Assembly (NCBI RefSeq): GCF_019511645.1
Contig: NZ_JAEUAX010000005.1
Coordinates: 303,874-367,873 of the forward strand
Direction: 5' to 3'
Source of the DNA: Microbacterium ureisolvens
Lineage (GTDB): Bacteria; Actinomycetota; Actinomycetes; Actinomycetales; Microbacteriaceae
DNA: 64,000 bases
Part shown: in pieces, positions 9,332 to 19,009 of the stretch
Layout: each line of letters opens with the position of its first letter
Numbering within the stretch: the first letter of the stretch is position 1
Position numbers and translations under genes: made by a program
Notes under the pieces: generated by a model
What the model was told of the DNA's origin: nothing
The model's database searches: none
What the model saw: only the letters and a program-made list of their open reading frames with translations

Positions 9332-10051
9332 GTGACCCTTCCCGCCGCTGCAACCCAGGCCTACGACCAGCTCGTGCAAGAGCTGGATTTGGGCCTTCAC
9401 CCGGCCGGAACGCGGCTGCCAGGCGAACGAGAACTCGCCGCCAGACTGGGTGTCAGCCGGGTGACGCTGCGTACGGCGCTCGGCGCCCTGGAGTCCGACG
9501 GCCGTCTGACACGATCCGCCCAGCGCGGCTGGTTCGTGCCGGCGAACGTGGTGGGCGAGCCACCGAGCACCCTGCAATCGTTCACGGAGATGGCGCGCGC
9601 GCGCGGGCTGCGTCCGACGGCGAAGGTCCTTCGTCAAGAGGTGCGGCCTGCCACATTCGATGAGGCAGAGAAGCTCCGGATGGCGCCGACGTCCCCCGTC
9701 ATCCAGATCGACCGATTGCGGGGGATGGATGGCCGTCCCGTGTGCTTCGACGTGGTGGTGGTGGCGGCCGAACGCGCGCCCGAGCTGGCCGACGCCGCCC
9801 TCAACGACGCGTCGCTCTACGAGACGCTTCGTGAACGGTGCGGCGTCTCGATCCACCGGAGTGCATACAGTGTGATGGCTGCCACGGCAGACGGGGCTCT
9901 TGCGCGCCTCCTCGACACGGTGGTAGGCGCCGCAGTTCTCGTCGGCGAAGAGATCGCCTATACGACCGACGGCGTTCCCATCCTGCTCGGGACGAACACC
10001 TATCGTGGCGACGCGTACCGATTTCAAGCCGACCTCTTCCGGAGAGGATGA
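9332..10051 (+). CDS. GntR/HutC-family transcriptional regulator with UTRA domain
   Basis: A 239-residue regulator. The N-terminal winged helix carries the GntR signature (LHPAGTRLPGERELAARLGVSR region, residues about 20-45) and the C-terminal half is a UTRA ligand-binding domain (from about residue 75, ending GTNTYRGDAYRF). HutC/UTRA regulators usually sense sugar phosphates or small metabolites and repress a neighbouring operon. Start GTG 9332 is used; a TTG at 9308 would add eight residues. No convincing ribosome site is seen for either. It is divergent from the glycoside operon and almost certainly controls it through the palindrome at 9279-9299. Its last bases overlap the ATG of a truncated LacI gene. 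Confidence 0.9.
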   Translation: MTLPAAATQAYDQLVQELDLGLHPAGTRLPGERELAARLGVSRVTLRTALGALESDGRLTRSAQRGWFVPANVVGEPPSTLQSFTEMARARGLRPTAKVLRQEVRPATFDEAEKLRMAPTSPVIQIDRLRGMDGRPVCFDVVVVAAERAPELADAALNDASLYETLRERCGVSIHRSAYSVMAATADGALARLLDTVVGAAVLVGEEIAYTTDGVPILLGTNTYRGDAYRFQADLFRRG

Positions 10052-10260
10052 TGCCTTTCCGGGAGGCCGCGCCGGCGACTCTTGAGGATGTCGCGGCACG
10101 TGCAGGAGTCTCTCGCTCGACGGCGTCCCGTGTGCTCACCGGTTCGCCCCACGTGAGCGCCGAGGCGATCAGCGCAGTGCACGCAGCTGTTCGCGAACTG
10201 GCATACGTTCCCGACACGGCAGCCCAGCTGCTCGCAGCCCGCCGACTACGGCGCAGTTGA
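10048..10260 (+). pseudogene. LacI-family regulator, truncated after the DNA-binding domain
   Basis: Only about 70 codons remain: the LacI helix-turn-helix (TLEDVAARAGVSRSTASRVL, beginning about residue 10) and the hinge region up to RELAYVPDTAAQLL, after which a stop occurs. The whole effector-binding domain (about 270 residues) is missing. It begins at an ATGATG that overlaps the GntR stop, so originally the two regulators were coupled. A related copy of this same GntR-end/LacI-start junction lies at 63757-63872. Downstream sequence shows no remnant of the missing domain. Confidence 0.8.
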
Positions 10261-10439
10261 CGCCCAACACTCCGACGAACGCCCAACCGTGTTCCCGCGC
10301 GGCCAGCGAGCGGTTGCGAACCGGGACCAACCACGATGATCTGAGGTGGATCCGCCGCCTACGCCTCGGGAGTGCACCTCGCCTCCGCCGGGTCTGCAAA
10401 GACCCAGGCGGACCCGGCCGCTGACCTTCCTTTCGGCGT

Positions 10440-10707
10440 CGAGCAGCCGCACTCCGAGATCTCATCCATCTTCCCCGGCTCCTGTCCGTTGAATCGATTT
10501 CCGGGAAGGCCGAGCACGGTGAATCCGCGATCGGCGTAAGCCACGCTGCAGGTGTTCAAACTGCTCGTACTGAGGCGTGAGACGGCGCCGAGAGTCAATA
10601 TTGACGACAAGCAGCACCCGGTCGCCGTAATCGGCGAGCGTCGCGGCGCTGCCCTCGGCGGTCCGGAAGGGGATGTCACGCAGGTCGGTCGTCGTCGACT
10701 CGCTCAC
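10440..10707 (-). pseudogene. Glutathione peroxidase-like gene, frameshifted and missing its active-site residue
   Basis: Two overlapping reading frames together resemble glutathione peroxidase: a first part (DIPFRTAEGSAATLADYGDRVLLVVNIDSR then LTPQYEQFEHLQR) and, after a frameshift near 10555, a second part with YADRGFTVLGLPGNRFNGQEPG. In working enzymes the first block contains a redox Cys or Sec immediately before GLTPQYE; here the sequence is SRRRLT, so the residue is gone. The usual FPCNQF motif is also altered to LPGNRF. The rest of the protein is lost. It is a decayed gene lying in the broken stretch between the sugar operon and the gluconeogenic operon. Confidence 0.7.
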
Positions 10708-10879
10708 GCCCTCAGGCTACGCGTGCGTAGATCCTTCGCCCGAAAGGGCGCTAATCCGAACGTCATCGTTTGCTTATCGCGAAAGAACAGGTAATCCTTC
10801 GCGTACCGCTGCCCCAAGTGCGCCCCCCGCACCTCGTATCGTCGCCCTAACGGGCTATTCGCTGGGCGAGAGGAACACC

Positions 10880-11737
10880 ATGGATGAGCGAAGGGCGGGC
10901 ACGTATGAGCACGCACCGCGCCCGTCCGGCGGTGCACGCGTGGTGTTCTTCGTCTCCGACAGCACAGGAATCACCGCCGAGACACTAGGAAGTGCTCTCT
11001 TAGCGAACTTTCCAGCCGTTCAGTTCACCCGGCACACCGTTCCTTTTGTGGACACGATCGAGAGCGCGCAGGCTCTTGTTGCCGCTGTGGATCGGGCGGC
11101 AGCCGGTGGAGTCCTCCCGATCATGTTCGCCACGGTGAAGGCCCCCGAGGTGCGATCGCAGCTCGCGGACGCCCGCGCCGTACAGGTGGATCTACTCGGT
11201 GGTCATCTGGTGGAGCTCGAGCAGGCGCTGGGCACCACGGCCGACGAGCAGCTGGGTCAGTATCACGGAGTAGGCGACATGGAGCGATATTTCGCGCGCA
11301 TGCGCGCCGTGGAGTACGCCCTCGAACATGACGACGGTCAAAGCGGCCGCGCGCTCGACATGGCCGACGTGATCATCATCGCCCCGTCTCGTTGTGGGAA
11401 AACTCCCACAACGATGTATCTGGCGCTGCAGTACGGGCTTCTCGTGGCGAATTACCCACTCACCGACGATGACTTCCCCACAGACGGGCTGCCTCGCACG
11501 GTCGCACCCTATGCCGCTCGATGCTTCGGGCTGACGACAACCCCGCTCCGGCTCAGCCAGGTTCGGCACGAGCGGCGACCAGGTTCCACATACTCCAGCC
11601 TCGCGCAGTGCACGATCGAGCTGCGTCGTGCCGAAGACCTGTACCGGCGCAACCGCGTCCCCTTCCTCAACTCCGCGACAAAGAGCGTCGAGGAGATGTC
11701 CGCACTGATCATGCAGTCCATGAGGCTGCGGGATTGA
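10880..11737 (+). CDS. ppsR: PEP synthase regulatory kinase/pyrophosphorylase (PpsR family)
   Basis: A 285-residue member of the bifunctional ADP-dependent kinase/Pi-dependent pyrophosphorylase family (formerly DUF299) that switches PEP synthase or PPDK off and on. It opens with [17 protein letters not shown] (residues about 22-38), typical of the family, and has the P-loop-like [17 protein letters not shown] (about 173-189), which closely follows the E. coli YdiA motif. ATG 10880 is preceded by GAGAGGAA; upstream reading frame is not homologous. The partner, ppsA, begins 20 bp downstream, so the assignment to PEP synthase rather than PPDK is well supported. Confidence 0.92.
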   Translation: MDERRAGTYEHAPRPSGGARVVFFVSDSTGITAETLGSALLANFPAVQFTRHTVPFVDTIESAQALVAAVDRAAAGGVLPIMFATVKAPEVRSQLADARAVQVDLLGGHLVELEQALGTTADEQLGQYHGVGDMERYFARMRAVEYALEHDDGQSGRALDMADVIIIAPSRCGKTPTTMYLALQYGLLVANYPLTDDDFPTDGLPRTVAPYAARCFGLTTTPLRLSQVRHERRPGSTYSSLAQCTIELRRAEDLYRRNRVPFLNSATKSVEEMSALIMQSMRLRD

Positions 11738-11757
11738 CACTTGAAAGGCGCAAAACA

Positions 11758-14181
11758 GTGAGCAACATCCTCTGGTTCGACGAGATCGGCATGGGCGACC
11801 TGGCCAGGGTCGGCGGCAAGAACGCATCCTTGGGAGAGATGATTTCGCACCTCGCGACGGCCGGGGTTCGCGTGCCCGGCGGGTTCGCGACGACCGCGGA
11901 GGCGTACCAACGGTTCCTCGCGGGAGGCGGTTTGGACGGCCGCATCCGCGGCCTCGTCGACGGCCTGGAAACCGATGACATCGCAGGCTTGTCCCTCGTC
12001 GGATCCACTATTCGGGGGTGGATCGAGGCGCAGCCATTCCCAGATGATCTCGAACGAGACATCCGCGAGGCGCACGCCAAGCTCATCTCGGACGATCCGG
12101 CTTCGGATCAGGTCACCTGGGCGGTTCGTTCCAGCGCCACCGCGGAAGATCTCCCCGACGCATCCTTCGCGGGGCAGCAGGAGACATTCCTGAACATCGG
12201 GGGAATCGAGAACATCCTCGCGGCAGTGCGCAGCGTGTACGCGTCGCTGTACAACGACCGCGCCATCGCGTACCGCGTGCATCACGGCTTCGATCACCAC
12301 GATGTCGCGCTCTCCGCGGGAATCCAGCGAATGGTCCGCTCCGATGTCGGCGCATCAGGCGTGATGTTCACCGTAGATACAGAGTCAGGCTTCGATCAGG
12401 CGGTCTTCGTCACCAGTTCTTACGGTCTCGGTGAGGCCGTTGTGCAGGGTGCGGTCAACCCCGATGAGTTCTACGCGTACAAACCTGCGCTCCGCGCAGG
12501 TCGTCCTGCCATCCTCAAGCGGTCAGTGGGCGAGAAGGCGATCGCGATGCGCTACTCGGAAGGCCGCCACGTTGGTGGCTCTACCGTGCTCGTCGACGTC
12601 GCGCCGTCAGACCGTGTGGTGCTTTCCATCTCTGACTCGGACGTAGAAGAGCTCGGCCGGGTCGCGTTGATCATCGAGGAGCACTACGGTCGCCCGATGG
12701 ATATCGAGTGGGGCAAGGATGGCATCGACGGGAAGCTCTACGTGTTGCAGGCTCGCCCGGAAACAGTCGTGTCCCGTCAGGCTGCGAACGTGATGCGCCG
12801 TTTCCTGTTGCGTGAACGCGGACCGGTGCTGGCAGAAGGCCGCGCCATCGGCCAGAAGATCGGCGCCGGGGCGGTACGCGTGCTGTCATCGCTCGATGAG
12901 ATGCGCGACTTCGCTCCGGGCGACGTCCTGGTAGCGGACATGACCGACCCCGACTGGGAGCCGGTCATGAAGAGGGCATCAGCGATTGTCACGAACCGTG
13001 GCGGCCGCACCTGCCACGCCGCGATCATCGCCCGCGAACTGGGAATCCCCGCGGTCGTCGGCACCGGCGATGCGACTCGCGCGCTTATCGACGGACAGGA
13101 GGTGACCGTCTCCTGCGCCGAGGGCGACGAGGGGTTCGTGTACGCAGGGTTCCTCGACTTCGAGGAGCAGCAGACGGAGCTCGACCGAATGCCGGAAGCG
13201 CCGGTGAAAATCATGATGAACGTCGGCACGCCCGATCAGGCTTTCTCCTTCGCCAAGCTCCCGCACCGCGGCGTCGGCCTCGCGCGGCTGGAGTTCATCA
13301 TCAATAGGCAGATCGGCATTCATCCGCGTGCGCTGCTCGCCATGGACGACCTTCCTGCCGAGCTCCGCGCCGACGTGCAGGCACGAATCGCCGCCTATCC
13401 GTCCGCGCGCGAGTACTTCGTCCGGCGGGTCGCCGAAGGCATCTCGATGATCGCCGCGGCGTTCGCTCCAGAACCGGTGATCGTGCGACTCTCGGACTTC
13501 AAGTCCAACGAGTACGCCAGCCTCATCGGCGGGCATCTATACGAGCCGGAAGAAGAGAACCCGATGCTCGGCTACCGCGGCGCATCCCGGTACATCTCGC
13601 CGGAGTTCCGCGAGTGCTTCGACATGGAATGCGAGGCGATCCGCCGCGTACGCGACGATATGGGCTTGACCAATGTTCAGGTCATGGTGCCGTTCGTGCG
13701 CACTCTCGATGAAGCAGCGGCAGTGAGCGAGTTGCTCGCGCAGAATGGACTCCGTCGCGGCGCCAACCACCTGAAGGTCATCATGATGTGCGAGGTGCCA
13801 TCCAACGCAATCCTCGCCGAACAATTCCTGGACTACTTCGACGGTTTCTCCATCGGCTCCAACGACATGACCCAGCTCACCCTCGGTCTTGACCGCGACT
13901 CCTCCCTCGTTGCCTCCACTTTCGACGAACGCGACCCGGCGGTCCGCCGCCTGCTCGGAATGGCGATCGATGCGTGCCTACGGCAAAGAAAGTACGTCGG
14001 AATATGCGGGCAGGGCCCCTCGGACCACCCCGATTTCGCCGAATGGCTCGTCGCGCGCGGGGTCGAGTCGCTGTCCCTCAACCCGGATGCCGTCGTCGAG
14101 ACCTGGCTGACGCTCGCCCAGGCTGAGGACACACCGGCGGGGGTGCTCACCCGCACCGAGCTGATGGTGCGGGGCCGCTGA
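11758..14181 (+). CDS. ppsA: Phosphoenolpyruvate synthase
   Basis: An 807-residue protein, close to the 792 of E. coli PpsA. The N-terminal PEP/pyruvate-binding ATP-grasp domain starts [10 protein letters not shown] and includes [11 protein letters not shown]; the central phosphohistidine domain carries [21 protein letters not shown] with His420 matching E. coli His421; the C-terminal PEP-utilising barrel ends with the catalytic-cysteine loop [12 protein letters not shown] (Cys750). The enzyme makes PEP, AMP and phosphate from pyruvate and ATP, the first step of gluconeogenesis from pyruvate-forming substrates. Start is GTG 11758. It is followed after 3 bp by a GAPDH gene, so the operon handles carbon flow upward. 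Confidence 0.96.
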   Translation: MSNILWFDEIGMGDLARVGGKNASLGEMISHLATAGVRVPGGFATTAEAYQRFLAGGGLDGRIRGLVDGLETDDIAGLSLVGSTIRGWIEAQPFPDDLERDIREAHAKLISDDPASDQVTWAVRSSATAEDLPDASFAGQQETFLNIGGIENILAAVRSVYASLYNDRAIAYRVHHGFDHHDVALSAGIQRMVRSDVGASGVMFTVDTESGFDQAVFVTSSYGLGEAVVQGAVNPDEFYAYKPALRAGRPAILKRSVGEKAIAMRYSEGRHVGGSTVLVDVAPSDRVVLSISDSDVEELGRVALIIEEHYGRPMDIEWGKDGIDGKLYVLQARPETVVSRQAANVMRRFLLRERGPVLAEGRAIGQKIGAGAVRVLSSLDEMRDFAPGDVLVADMTDPDWEPVMKRASAIVTNRGGRTCHAAIIARELGIPAVVGTGDATRALIDGQEVTVSCAEGDEGFVYAGFLDFEEQQTELDRMPEAPVKIMMNVGTPDQAFSFAKLPHRGVGLARLEFIINRQIGIHPRALLAMDDLPAELRADVQARIAAYPSAREYFVRRVAEGISMIAAAFAPEPVIVRLSDFKSNEYASLIGGHLYEPEEENPMLGYRGASRYISPEFRECFDMECEAIRRVRDDMGLTNVQVMVPFVRTLDEAAAVSELLAQNGLRRGANHLKVIMMCEVPSNAILAEQFLDYFDGFSIGSNDMTQLTLGLDRDSSLVASTFDERDPAVRRLLGMAIDACLRQRKYVGICGQGPSDHPDFAEWLVARGVESLSLNPDAVVETWLTLAQAEDTPAGVLTRTELMVRGR

Positions 14182-14184
14182 ACC

Positions 14185-15675
14185 ATGGCGATTTTCGCGA
14201 TCGAACCGGCCATCACCTTCGAAACCCACCGTTCGGAGTGGGTGACTCGGGAGGAGCACGCCGAACAGCTGATCCCGCTCATCGGCCGCCTTTACCGCAA
14301 TCACGGCGTCGTCACATCGATCCACGGACACAGGCTGATCAATCTCTCCGCGACGGGAGTGATCACCGTCCACGACCGGGCCCGAGATCGCGGACACGCG
14401 GAGTTGACACTGGATCAGACCCGCACGGTGCTTGAAGCACTGCTCGAGATCGCTCCCCAGCCGGCGTCTATCGACATCGCCCGGCTGGCGTTGTCGCTGC
14501 AGCAGAACGAAGCCCGGGACCCCGCGGCCCACCTGCGGGCCGAACTCGGCAAGGTGTCGGAGATCACACCGACAGCCGGAAACACCGATGTTGTGCTGTA
14601 TGGCTTCGGCCGAATCGGTCGACTGCTCGCTCGAATCCTCATCGACCACGCCGGCAACGGGCACGGCCTACGCCTGCGAGCGATCGTGGTGCGACGCGGA
14701 TCGGAAAACGACCTCACCAAGCGAGCCAGCCTGCTCAGCCGCGACTCGGTCCATGGCCCTTTCGCCGGATCGGTCACGGTAGACGCGGAGGAGAACGTCC
14801 TCATCGCCAACGGCACGCGCATCCAGGTCATCTACGCGGATGACCCTGCGCACGTCGACTACACGGCATACGGGATAACCGACGCAATCATCGTCGATAA
14901 CACGGGACGCTGGCGCGACGAGGACGGCCTCTCTGAGCATCTACGGAGCCCCGGGGCGTCACGGGTGCTGCTCACCGCGCCGGGCAAGACGCCTGTCAAG
15001 AACATCGTTCACGGCATCAACGACGACACCATAACCATGGACGACAAGATCCTGTCGGCGGCATCCTGCACGACAAACGCGATCACGCCAGTGCTCAAAG
15101 CAGTCGACCATGCGTACGGCGTCGCTCGTGGACACGTCGAAACCGTCCACTCGTTCACCAACGATCAGAACCTCACCGACAACTTCCACCGAGGCGACCG
15201 CCGCGGACGCTCCGCCGTGCTGAACATGGTCATCACCGAAACCGGTGCCGCGAAAGCTGTCGCGAAAGCGCTGCCCGAACTGGCAGGTCGTCTGACGGGG
15301 TCCAGTATCCGCGTGCCCACGCCCGACGTATCGCTCGCGATCCTGAACCTCACCCTCGAGCGTCCGACCACAAAGGACGAAGTGAACGACTACCTCCGGC
15401 GGGTATCGCTACACTCCAACCTTCGCCAGCAGGTCGACTACGTCGAATCACCCGAAGTCGTCTCCACCGACTTCGTTGGATCGCACCGCGCCGGTATCGT
15501 GGATGGACTCGCCACCATCGCCGAAGACCGTAATCTGATCCTCTACGTCTGGTACGACAACGAATACGGCTACTCCTCTCAAGTCATCCGCGTTCTTGAG
15601 AAGATGGCGGGCACACACCCCGTTGTCATCCCCGCACGATTGGACCTGGAGCTGACGTTCCGCGCGCTCCGCTGA
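14185..15675 (+). CDS. gapB: Long-form glyceraldehyde-3-phosphate dehydrogenase (GapB-like)
   Basis: A 496-residue GAPDH with an extra N-terminal region of about 130 residues ahead of the Rossmann motif YGFGRIGRLLAR. Catalytic Cys295 lies in SAASCTTNAITP and the partner His322 in VHSFTNDQ; the C-terminus has the WYDNEYGYSSQV block. This length and N-terminal extension are seen in actinobacterial GapB enzymes such as the 480-residue NADP-preferring, gluconeogenic GAPDH of Corynebacterium. Cofactor preference cannot be decided by eye. Position 3 bp after ppsA supports a gluconeogenic role: PEP synthase and the reverse GAPDH step are co-expressed. Confidence 0.92.
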   Translation: MAIFAIEPAITFETHRSEWVTREEHAEQLIPLIGRLYRNHGVVTSIHGHRLINLSATGVITVHDRARDRGHAELTLDQTRTVLEALLEIAPQPASIDIARLALSLQQNEARDPAAHLRAELGKVSEITPTAGNTDVVLYGFGRIGRLLARILIDHAGNGHGLRLRAIVVRRGSENDLTKRASLLSRDSVHGPFAGSVTVDAEENVLIANGTRIQVIYADDPAHVDYTAYGITDAIIVDNTGRWRDEDGLSEHLRSPGASRVLLTAPGKTPVKNIVHGINDDTITMDDKILSAASCTTNAITPVLKAVDHAYGVARGHVETVHSFTNDQNLTDNFHRGDRRGRSAVLNMVITETGAAKAVAKALPELAGRLTGSSIRVPTPDVSLAILNLTLERPTTKDEVNDYLRRVSLHSNLRQQVDYVESPEVVSTDFVGSHRAGIVDGLATIAEDRNLILYVWYDNEYGYSSQVIRVLEKMAGTHPVVIPARLDLELTFRALR

Positions 15676-15860
15676 TCCGCCAATGATGACGAGGCGGTTC
15701 GAGTATTCGCGCGACGTGGCGCCTGGCACAGCCCATGACGGTAGTCCGCCGGGTCCATTTCATCGGGTTGACTGGGAGCCGCTGGGCCCCTCGTCGACCC
15801 ACGAGTCGCGCGACCTGAGCCTCATCGTCAGCCACCGAGTCGCGTCACAACGGGCATCCG
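15676..15860. other. Convergent intergenic gap
   Basis: Between gapB and the next, oppositely oriented gene. No convincing stem with a T-run, no repeat and no short reading frame with homology was seen. Confidence 0.4.
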
Positions 15861-16523
15861 TTACGCCAGCTCCGGCACCCTCAGATGGTGGATGGCGAGT
15901 TCGCACTCGATCACATCGATGTACTCGATCCCGATCCGCTCGGTCATCAAGGCCCGCTGGCGGGCCGCGAAATCGCGGTTGCCCTCGACCGTGGCTCTGC
16001 TGACAAAGCTGACCGTCGAGCAGAGCATCCCTGTCTCACCGAGCATTCCGGTCCCGCGGCTTACGAGCATGCTCGCGCTGCAAAACCCGTCCTGGTGCTC
16101 CAGCAGCGGCAACTCGGTGGCCTTGAACGCGGCTACTGCCGCGTCCAGCTGACCCGCCCGTGGGCGAGACCAAGTCACACGGGCGTGGGGCTCGGCAGAG
16201 GACACCCGGTCACGATGGAGGACGGCTATCTCCCACTCCTGGATGATCGCGATCTCCCACTCATGGGTAACGTCGTTCGCGCCCAAGGTCTCGAGAAAGC
16301 GCTCACGGGTTGGGTGGAGGCGTTCGTTGCTCGCGCGCATGGTGTTCTCGGACTCCCACGAGGTCGTGACGATGCAGCGATTACTCGGCCGGTGAACCAA
16401 CAGGGACATTCCTATGCAGCCTTCGATGTCGGACATCACCAACATCAACACCTCGTTGGCCCACGCGATACCGCCGTCGATGCGGTCGGGCTGGGCGACC
16501 ATAGTGGTGGAACGCGCGTACAT
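15861..16523 (-). CDS. Tandem dimeric alpha/beta-barrel (antibiotic biosynthesis monooxygenase-like) protein
   Basis: A 220-residue protein composed of two ferredoxin-like (ABM/dimeric alpha-beta barrel) repeats: residues about 1-95 (with NRCIVTTSWESENTMRAS, typical of ABM domains) and about 105-205 (with CSTVSFVSRATVEGNRDFA). Single ABM domains often act as small monooxygenases or haem/quinol-binding proteins; no catalytic set can be defined here. Start ATG 16523 is the first methionine giving the domain; an earlier one adds 12 residues. Between the repeats the segment EWEIAIIQ is immediately repeated as EWEIAVLH because of a 24-bp in-frame tandem duplication. Function is unknown and there is no operon partner. 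Confidence 0.7.
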   Translation of the reverse strand: MYARSTTMVAQPDRIDGGIAWANEVLMLVMSDIEGCIGMSLLVHRPSNRCIVTTSWESENTMRASNERLHPTRERFLETLGANDVTHEWEIAIIQEWEIAVLHRDRVSSAEPHARVTWSRPRAGQLDAAVAAFKATELPLLEHQDGFCSASMLVSRGTGMLGETGMLCSTVSFVSRATVEGNRDFAARQRALMTERIGIEYIDVIECELAIHHLRVPELA

Positions 16524-17284
16524 GGCCCTGCTCCCCCCGGGAAGGGGCGACGCCCTCATCGGCGCCGCCGATACGTCTTACCCTTCCTTCGCGGCTCGTC
16601 GCGCGCAATCCCCAACCGAGCGGACAGACTGCTTAGATAATGCTCTCGTGACTCGACTGCACCGTCGTGGTCGTTGGGCAGTCGTTCCGGAGGTAGCGGC
16701 TGGTCTGCCGGGAACTCCACCGTTGCCGCAGCGACTCGTCGATGATCGTGTGCAGCCCGCTCCTCGCCGTCGATTGGGCACGCGTATCGGCGCCCACGCC
16801 TGATCCTGGCTAGGCGATGTCGGGGAACAGCCGGTAGCCGCCGTGATCGAACGCGTTGCTGTTCGACTCTCGCCCAACCGTCGATTGGGCACGCTGTGAG
16901 GCCCCAACTCGATGCAGAAACTCCCGTCCGAAGGCGGCAGCCGGTGGGTCGACCTGCACTGGGCCGGATCGCGGATGCTGTGCGCGCAGCCTGGGCCCCC
17001 AGCATCGCCGCCGATTGCCGCCAGGACTGGCGAGCGGGCTTCGAGGTGGGCACGCGGAGCCGAGCGAGCGAGGAGGGCGACTCGACGGCAGTCGAGCCGT
17101 CGATGATCTCCGCCTCGACCTCCAAGCCGGACTCGCAGCTCACGGGTACCTCGATCTCGAAGGGGTAACCGCGCCGTCTGATGCTCGCCCCGATCGCCCG
17201 GTTGTTCGGCAGTCAGCGGACCCTGGCCGCCGTGCGCGCGGGCATGGCGGTGGCCAGCGGGAATCAGTGTCGGCGGATGCCGCA
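16524..17284. other. About 760 bp without a recognisable gene
   Basis: All six frames are broken or of biased composition without family motifs. On the minus strand a stretch around 16900-17165 keeps a fairly normal amino-acid mix (VTPFEIEVPVSCESGLEVEAEI) that may be a remnant, but I cannot assign it. The region contains a 17-bp direct repeat (16767-16783 and 16878-16894). It adjoins the broken cofE and looks like decaying accessory DNA. Confidence 0.5.
16767..16894. repeat. 17-bp direct repeat pair
   Basis: CCGTCGATTGGGCACGC occurs at 16767-16783 and again at 16878-16894, 111 bp apart, inside the non-coding stretch upstream of the cofE remnant. The sequences flanking the two copies are otherwise only weakly alike. 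Possible scars of a short duplication or mobile element; no element ends are recognisable. Confidence 0.55.
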
Positions 17285-17990
17285 CCTTGCGCGAATCCGT
17301 CAGCCCACGCTTCATCAGCGCCGAGAGAGAACATGTCGAGTTCGGCCGGCCGCACGATGGACCGCGCCCCGGGGAGGTCGAGAGATCCCACAAGATCGGC
17401 GCGACCGCGGACCACTGCGACAGGGCGCCTCGCGGACTTGCCTTGGACGAGATCCGATCCGTCGCGGAGGCGAGTTCGTCTGCCACGCATGGCATCGTGA
17501 CGGCCAAGGGGCGACCCTCGGCATCGATGTGCCCGCGGAGATCCTCGAAGACGTGCACACCGGCCGCGCCGATGGCCGCATCGGTCTGACCCTCACGCCA
17601 CGCGCCCAAGGGTATCGGAGACGATGACGCCGACCTCGATACCTAGACGCTCGCGCAGTCCCGCTGCGAGGAGGCGTCGGGGTCCGCGGGCAGCAGCAGC
17701 ACCGTGCCTGCCGGGGTGTTGGAGGCATCCACCCCAGCCGCAGCTGCCACGATCCCGAGGCGGGTCTCCACGATGTGCGTGATGTGCCCAGAGTCCGAGG
17801 TGCGCGACGCAACGACCCGAACGGTCTCTGCGGTGATCGCGTCCTCGCGATCGTCAGCCTGGATGATCCGCCCCTCGGCCTTGGACACGATCTTGGACGT
17901 CACGACAAGGATGTCCCCGCCCTGGAGCATCCGGTTCCCCACCGCGTCGACGATCACTTCGACAAGATCGGCGCGAGTTCTTCTGCCCAC
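17285..17990 (-). pseudogene. cofE: Coenzyme F420-0:L-glutamate ligase (CofE), at least three frameshifts
   Basis: Read in pieces on the minus strand this is CofE. Piece 1 (17990 to about 17660) gives [18 protein letters not shown] and [21 protein letters not shown]; piece 2 (to about 17612) gives [19 protein letters not shown]; piece 3 (to about 17450) gives REGQTDAAIGAAGVHVFEDLRG and LAVTMPCVADELA; piece 4 (to about 17290) gives VQGKSARRPVAVVRGRADLVG and IVRPAELDMFSLGADEAW. Frame changes near 17660, 17612 and 17450 prevent a full protein. CofE adds gamma-linked glutamates to F420-0. Because neighbouring genes are clean, these breaks look genuine rather than read errors, though base-level verification is needed to be certain. 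Confidence 0.85.
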
Positions 17991-18179
17991 TCGCGCGCCA
18001 CGGCGTGATGCTCGCCATCAACTCCAGCTTTGTAGTGAGTGCCGGTTCGCTTGAGTTCGTTCAGCTGGACATTCCAATGTCTGCAAGGCGGCTCCAAATC
18101 GTTGCTGCTACGCGTGCTCCAGTGCGCGAATCACCAACTGTGGCAGGTGGCGGTCGCACCATTCACCGCGAGAAATAGC

Positions 18180-18213
18180 CGAGTGGCTGGTGTCCGTGAA
18201 CACCAGCCACTCG
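18180..18213 (-). terminator. Strong hairpin after the SDR gene
   Basis: A perfect 14-bp stem (CGAGTGGCTGGTGT paired with ACACCAGCCACTCG) around a 6-base loop, 15 bp past the stop of the minus-strand SDR gene. On that strand it is followed by GGCTATTTCT, a weak T-rich tail. Likely transcription terminator of the pepE-LLM-MFS-SDR operon. Confidence 0.75.
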
Positions 18214-18228
18214 TTGCCGGCCGGTCTC

Positions 18229-18909
18229 TTAGTAGGTGGCGCGCCCACCGGTGAGGTCATAGATGGCGCCCGTGGAGAAGCTGCACTCGTCTGATGCGAG
18301 CCAGGCGACCAGTGCCGCGGCCTCAGTCGCCTGTCCGATGCGCCCCATGGGAATCAGACCCTTGAGCCGCTCGATCACCTCGGGCGATACGGCGTCGGTC
18401 ATTGCCGTCTGGATGGATGCCGGCGCGATGGCATTCACGAGAACACCGGTGGTGGCCAGCTCCTTGCCCATCGACTTGGTCATCGCGAGCTGCGCAGCCT
18501 TGCTCGCCGAATAGGCGGACTGGCGGGGGTTGCCATCTTTGCCGGCGACGCTGGAGATGTTGACGATCCTCCCCCAGCCCTTCTTCACCATCGCAGGGAT
18601 GACGGCACGCGACACAAGGAACATCCCCAGGACGTTCACATCGAACGTTCGCTGCCAATCCTCCACAGTCAGCGTGTAGAGTTCTCCGCTTGGACCGACG
18701 ATCCCCGCCGAGTTGACGAGAATGTCGACGCCTGCGAGCTGGTCGGCGACAGTAGCGACCGCGGCGGGGTCGCTGATGTCCACCGTGAAGTCGCAACCGG
18801 GGTCACGATCGAGGGTGACGACCTCGATGCCGTCGTTCCGGAATCGTTCGACGCATGCGGCGCCGATTCCGCTGGCTGCACCGGTAACCAGGGCAGTTCT
18901 CTTGCTCAC
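18229..18909 (-). CDS. Short-chain dehydrogenase/reductase (FabG-like)
   Basis: A 226-residue classical SDR. It has the NAD(P) turn VTGAASGIGAA (residues about 7-17), the NSAG structural motif, the catalytic serine in NISSVAG and the YSASK catalytic Tyr/Lys. An acidic residue after the second strand (LDRDPG) suggests NAD(H) preference. Start GTG 18909 is preceded by AGGAGA at good spacing; a longer ATG reading runs into the MFS gene. It is the last gene of the minus-strand unit pepE, LLM oxidoreductase, MFS carrier, SDR, and is followed by a strong hairpin. Substrate is unknown; a hydroxy/keto-acid fits the carrier next to it. Confidence 0.88.
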   Translation of the reverse strand: MSKRTALVTGAASGIGAACVERFRNDGIEVVTLDRDPGCDFTVDISDPAAVATVADQLAGVDILVNSAGIVGPSGELYTLTVEDWQRTFDVNVLGMFLVSRAVIPAMVKKGWGRIVNISSVAGKDGNPRQSAYSASKAAQLAMTKSMGKELATTGVLVNAIAPASIQTAMTDAVSPEVIERLKGLIPMGRIGQATEAAALVAWLASDECSFSTGAIYDLTGGRATY

Positions 18910-19009
18910 AACTACTTCTCCTTTTGCAGGGTTCGGATAGTACGTGCCGGTGGCCGGAGCCGGCTCCCGGCGTCCGGGAATGCCTCGAACCGGGCTCCGA
19001 CGACAGGCG

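Noticed and set aside
17285..17990. Reading cofE as several short intact genes
   Set aside because: The pieces are consecutive parts of one known protein, so a frameshifted pseudogene is the simpler view.
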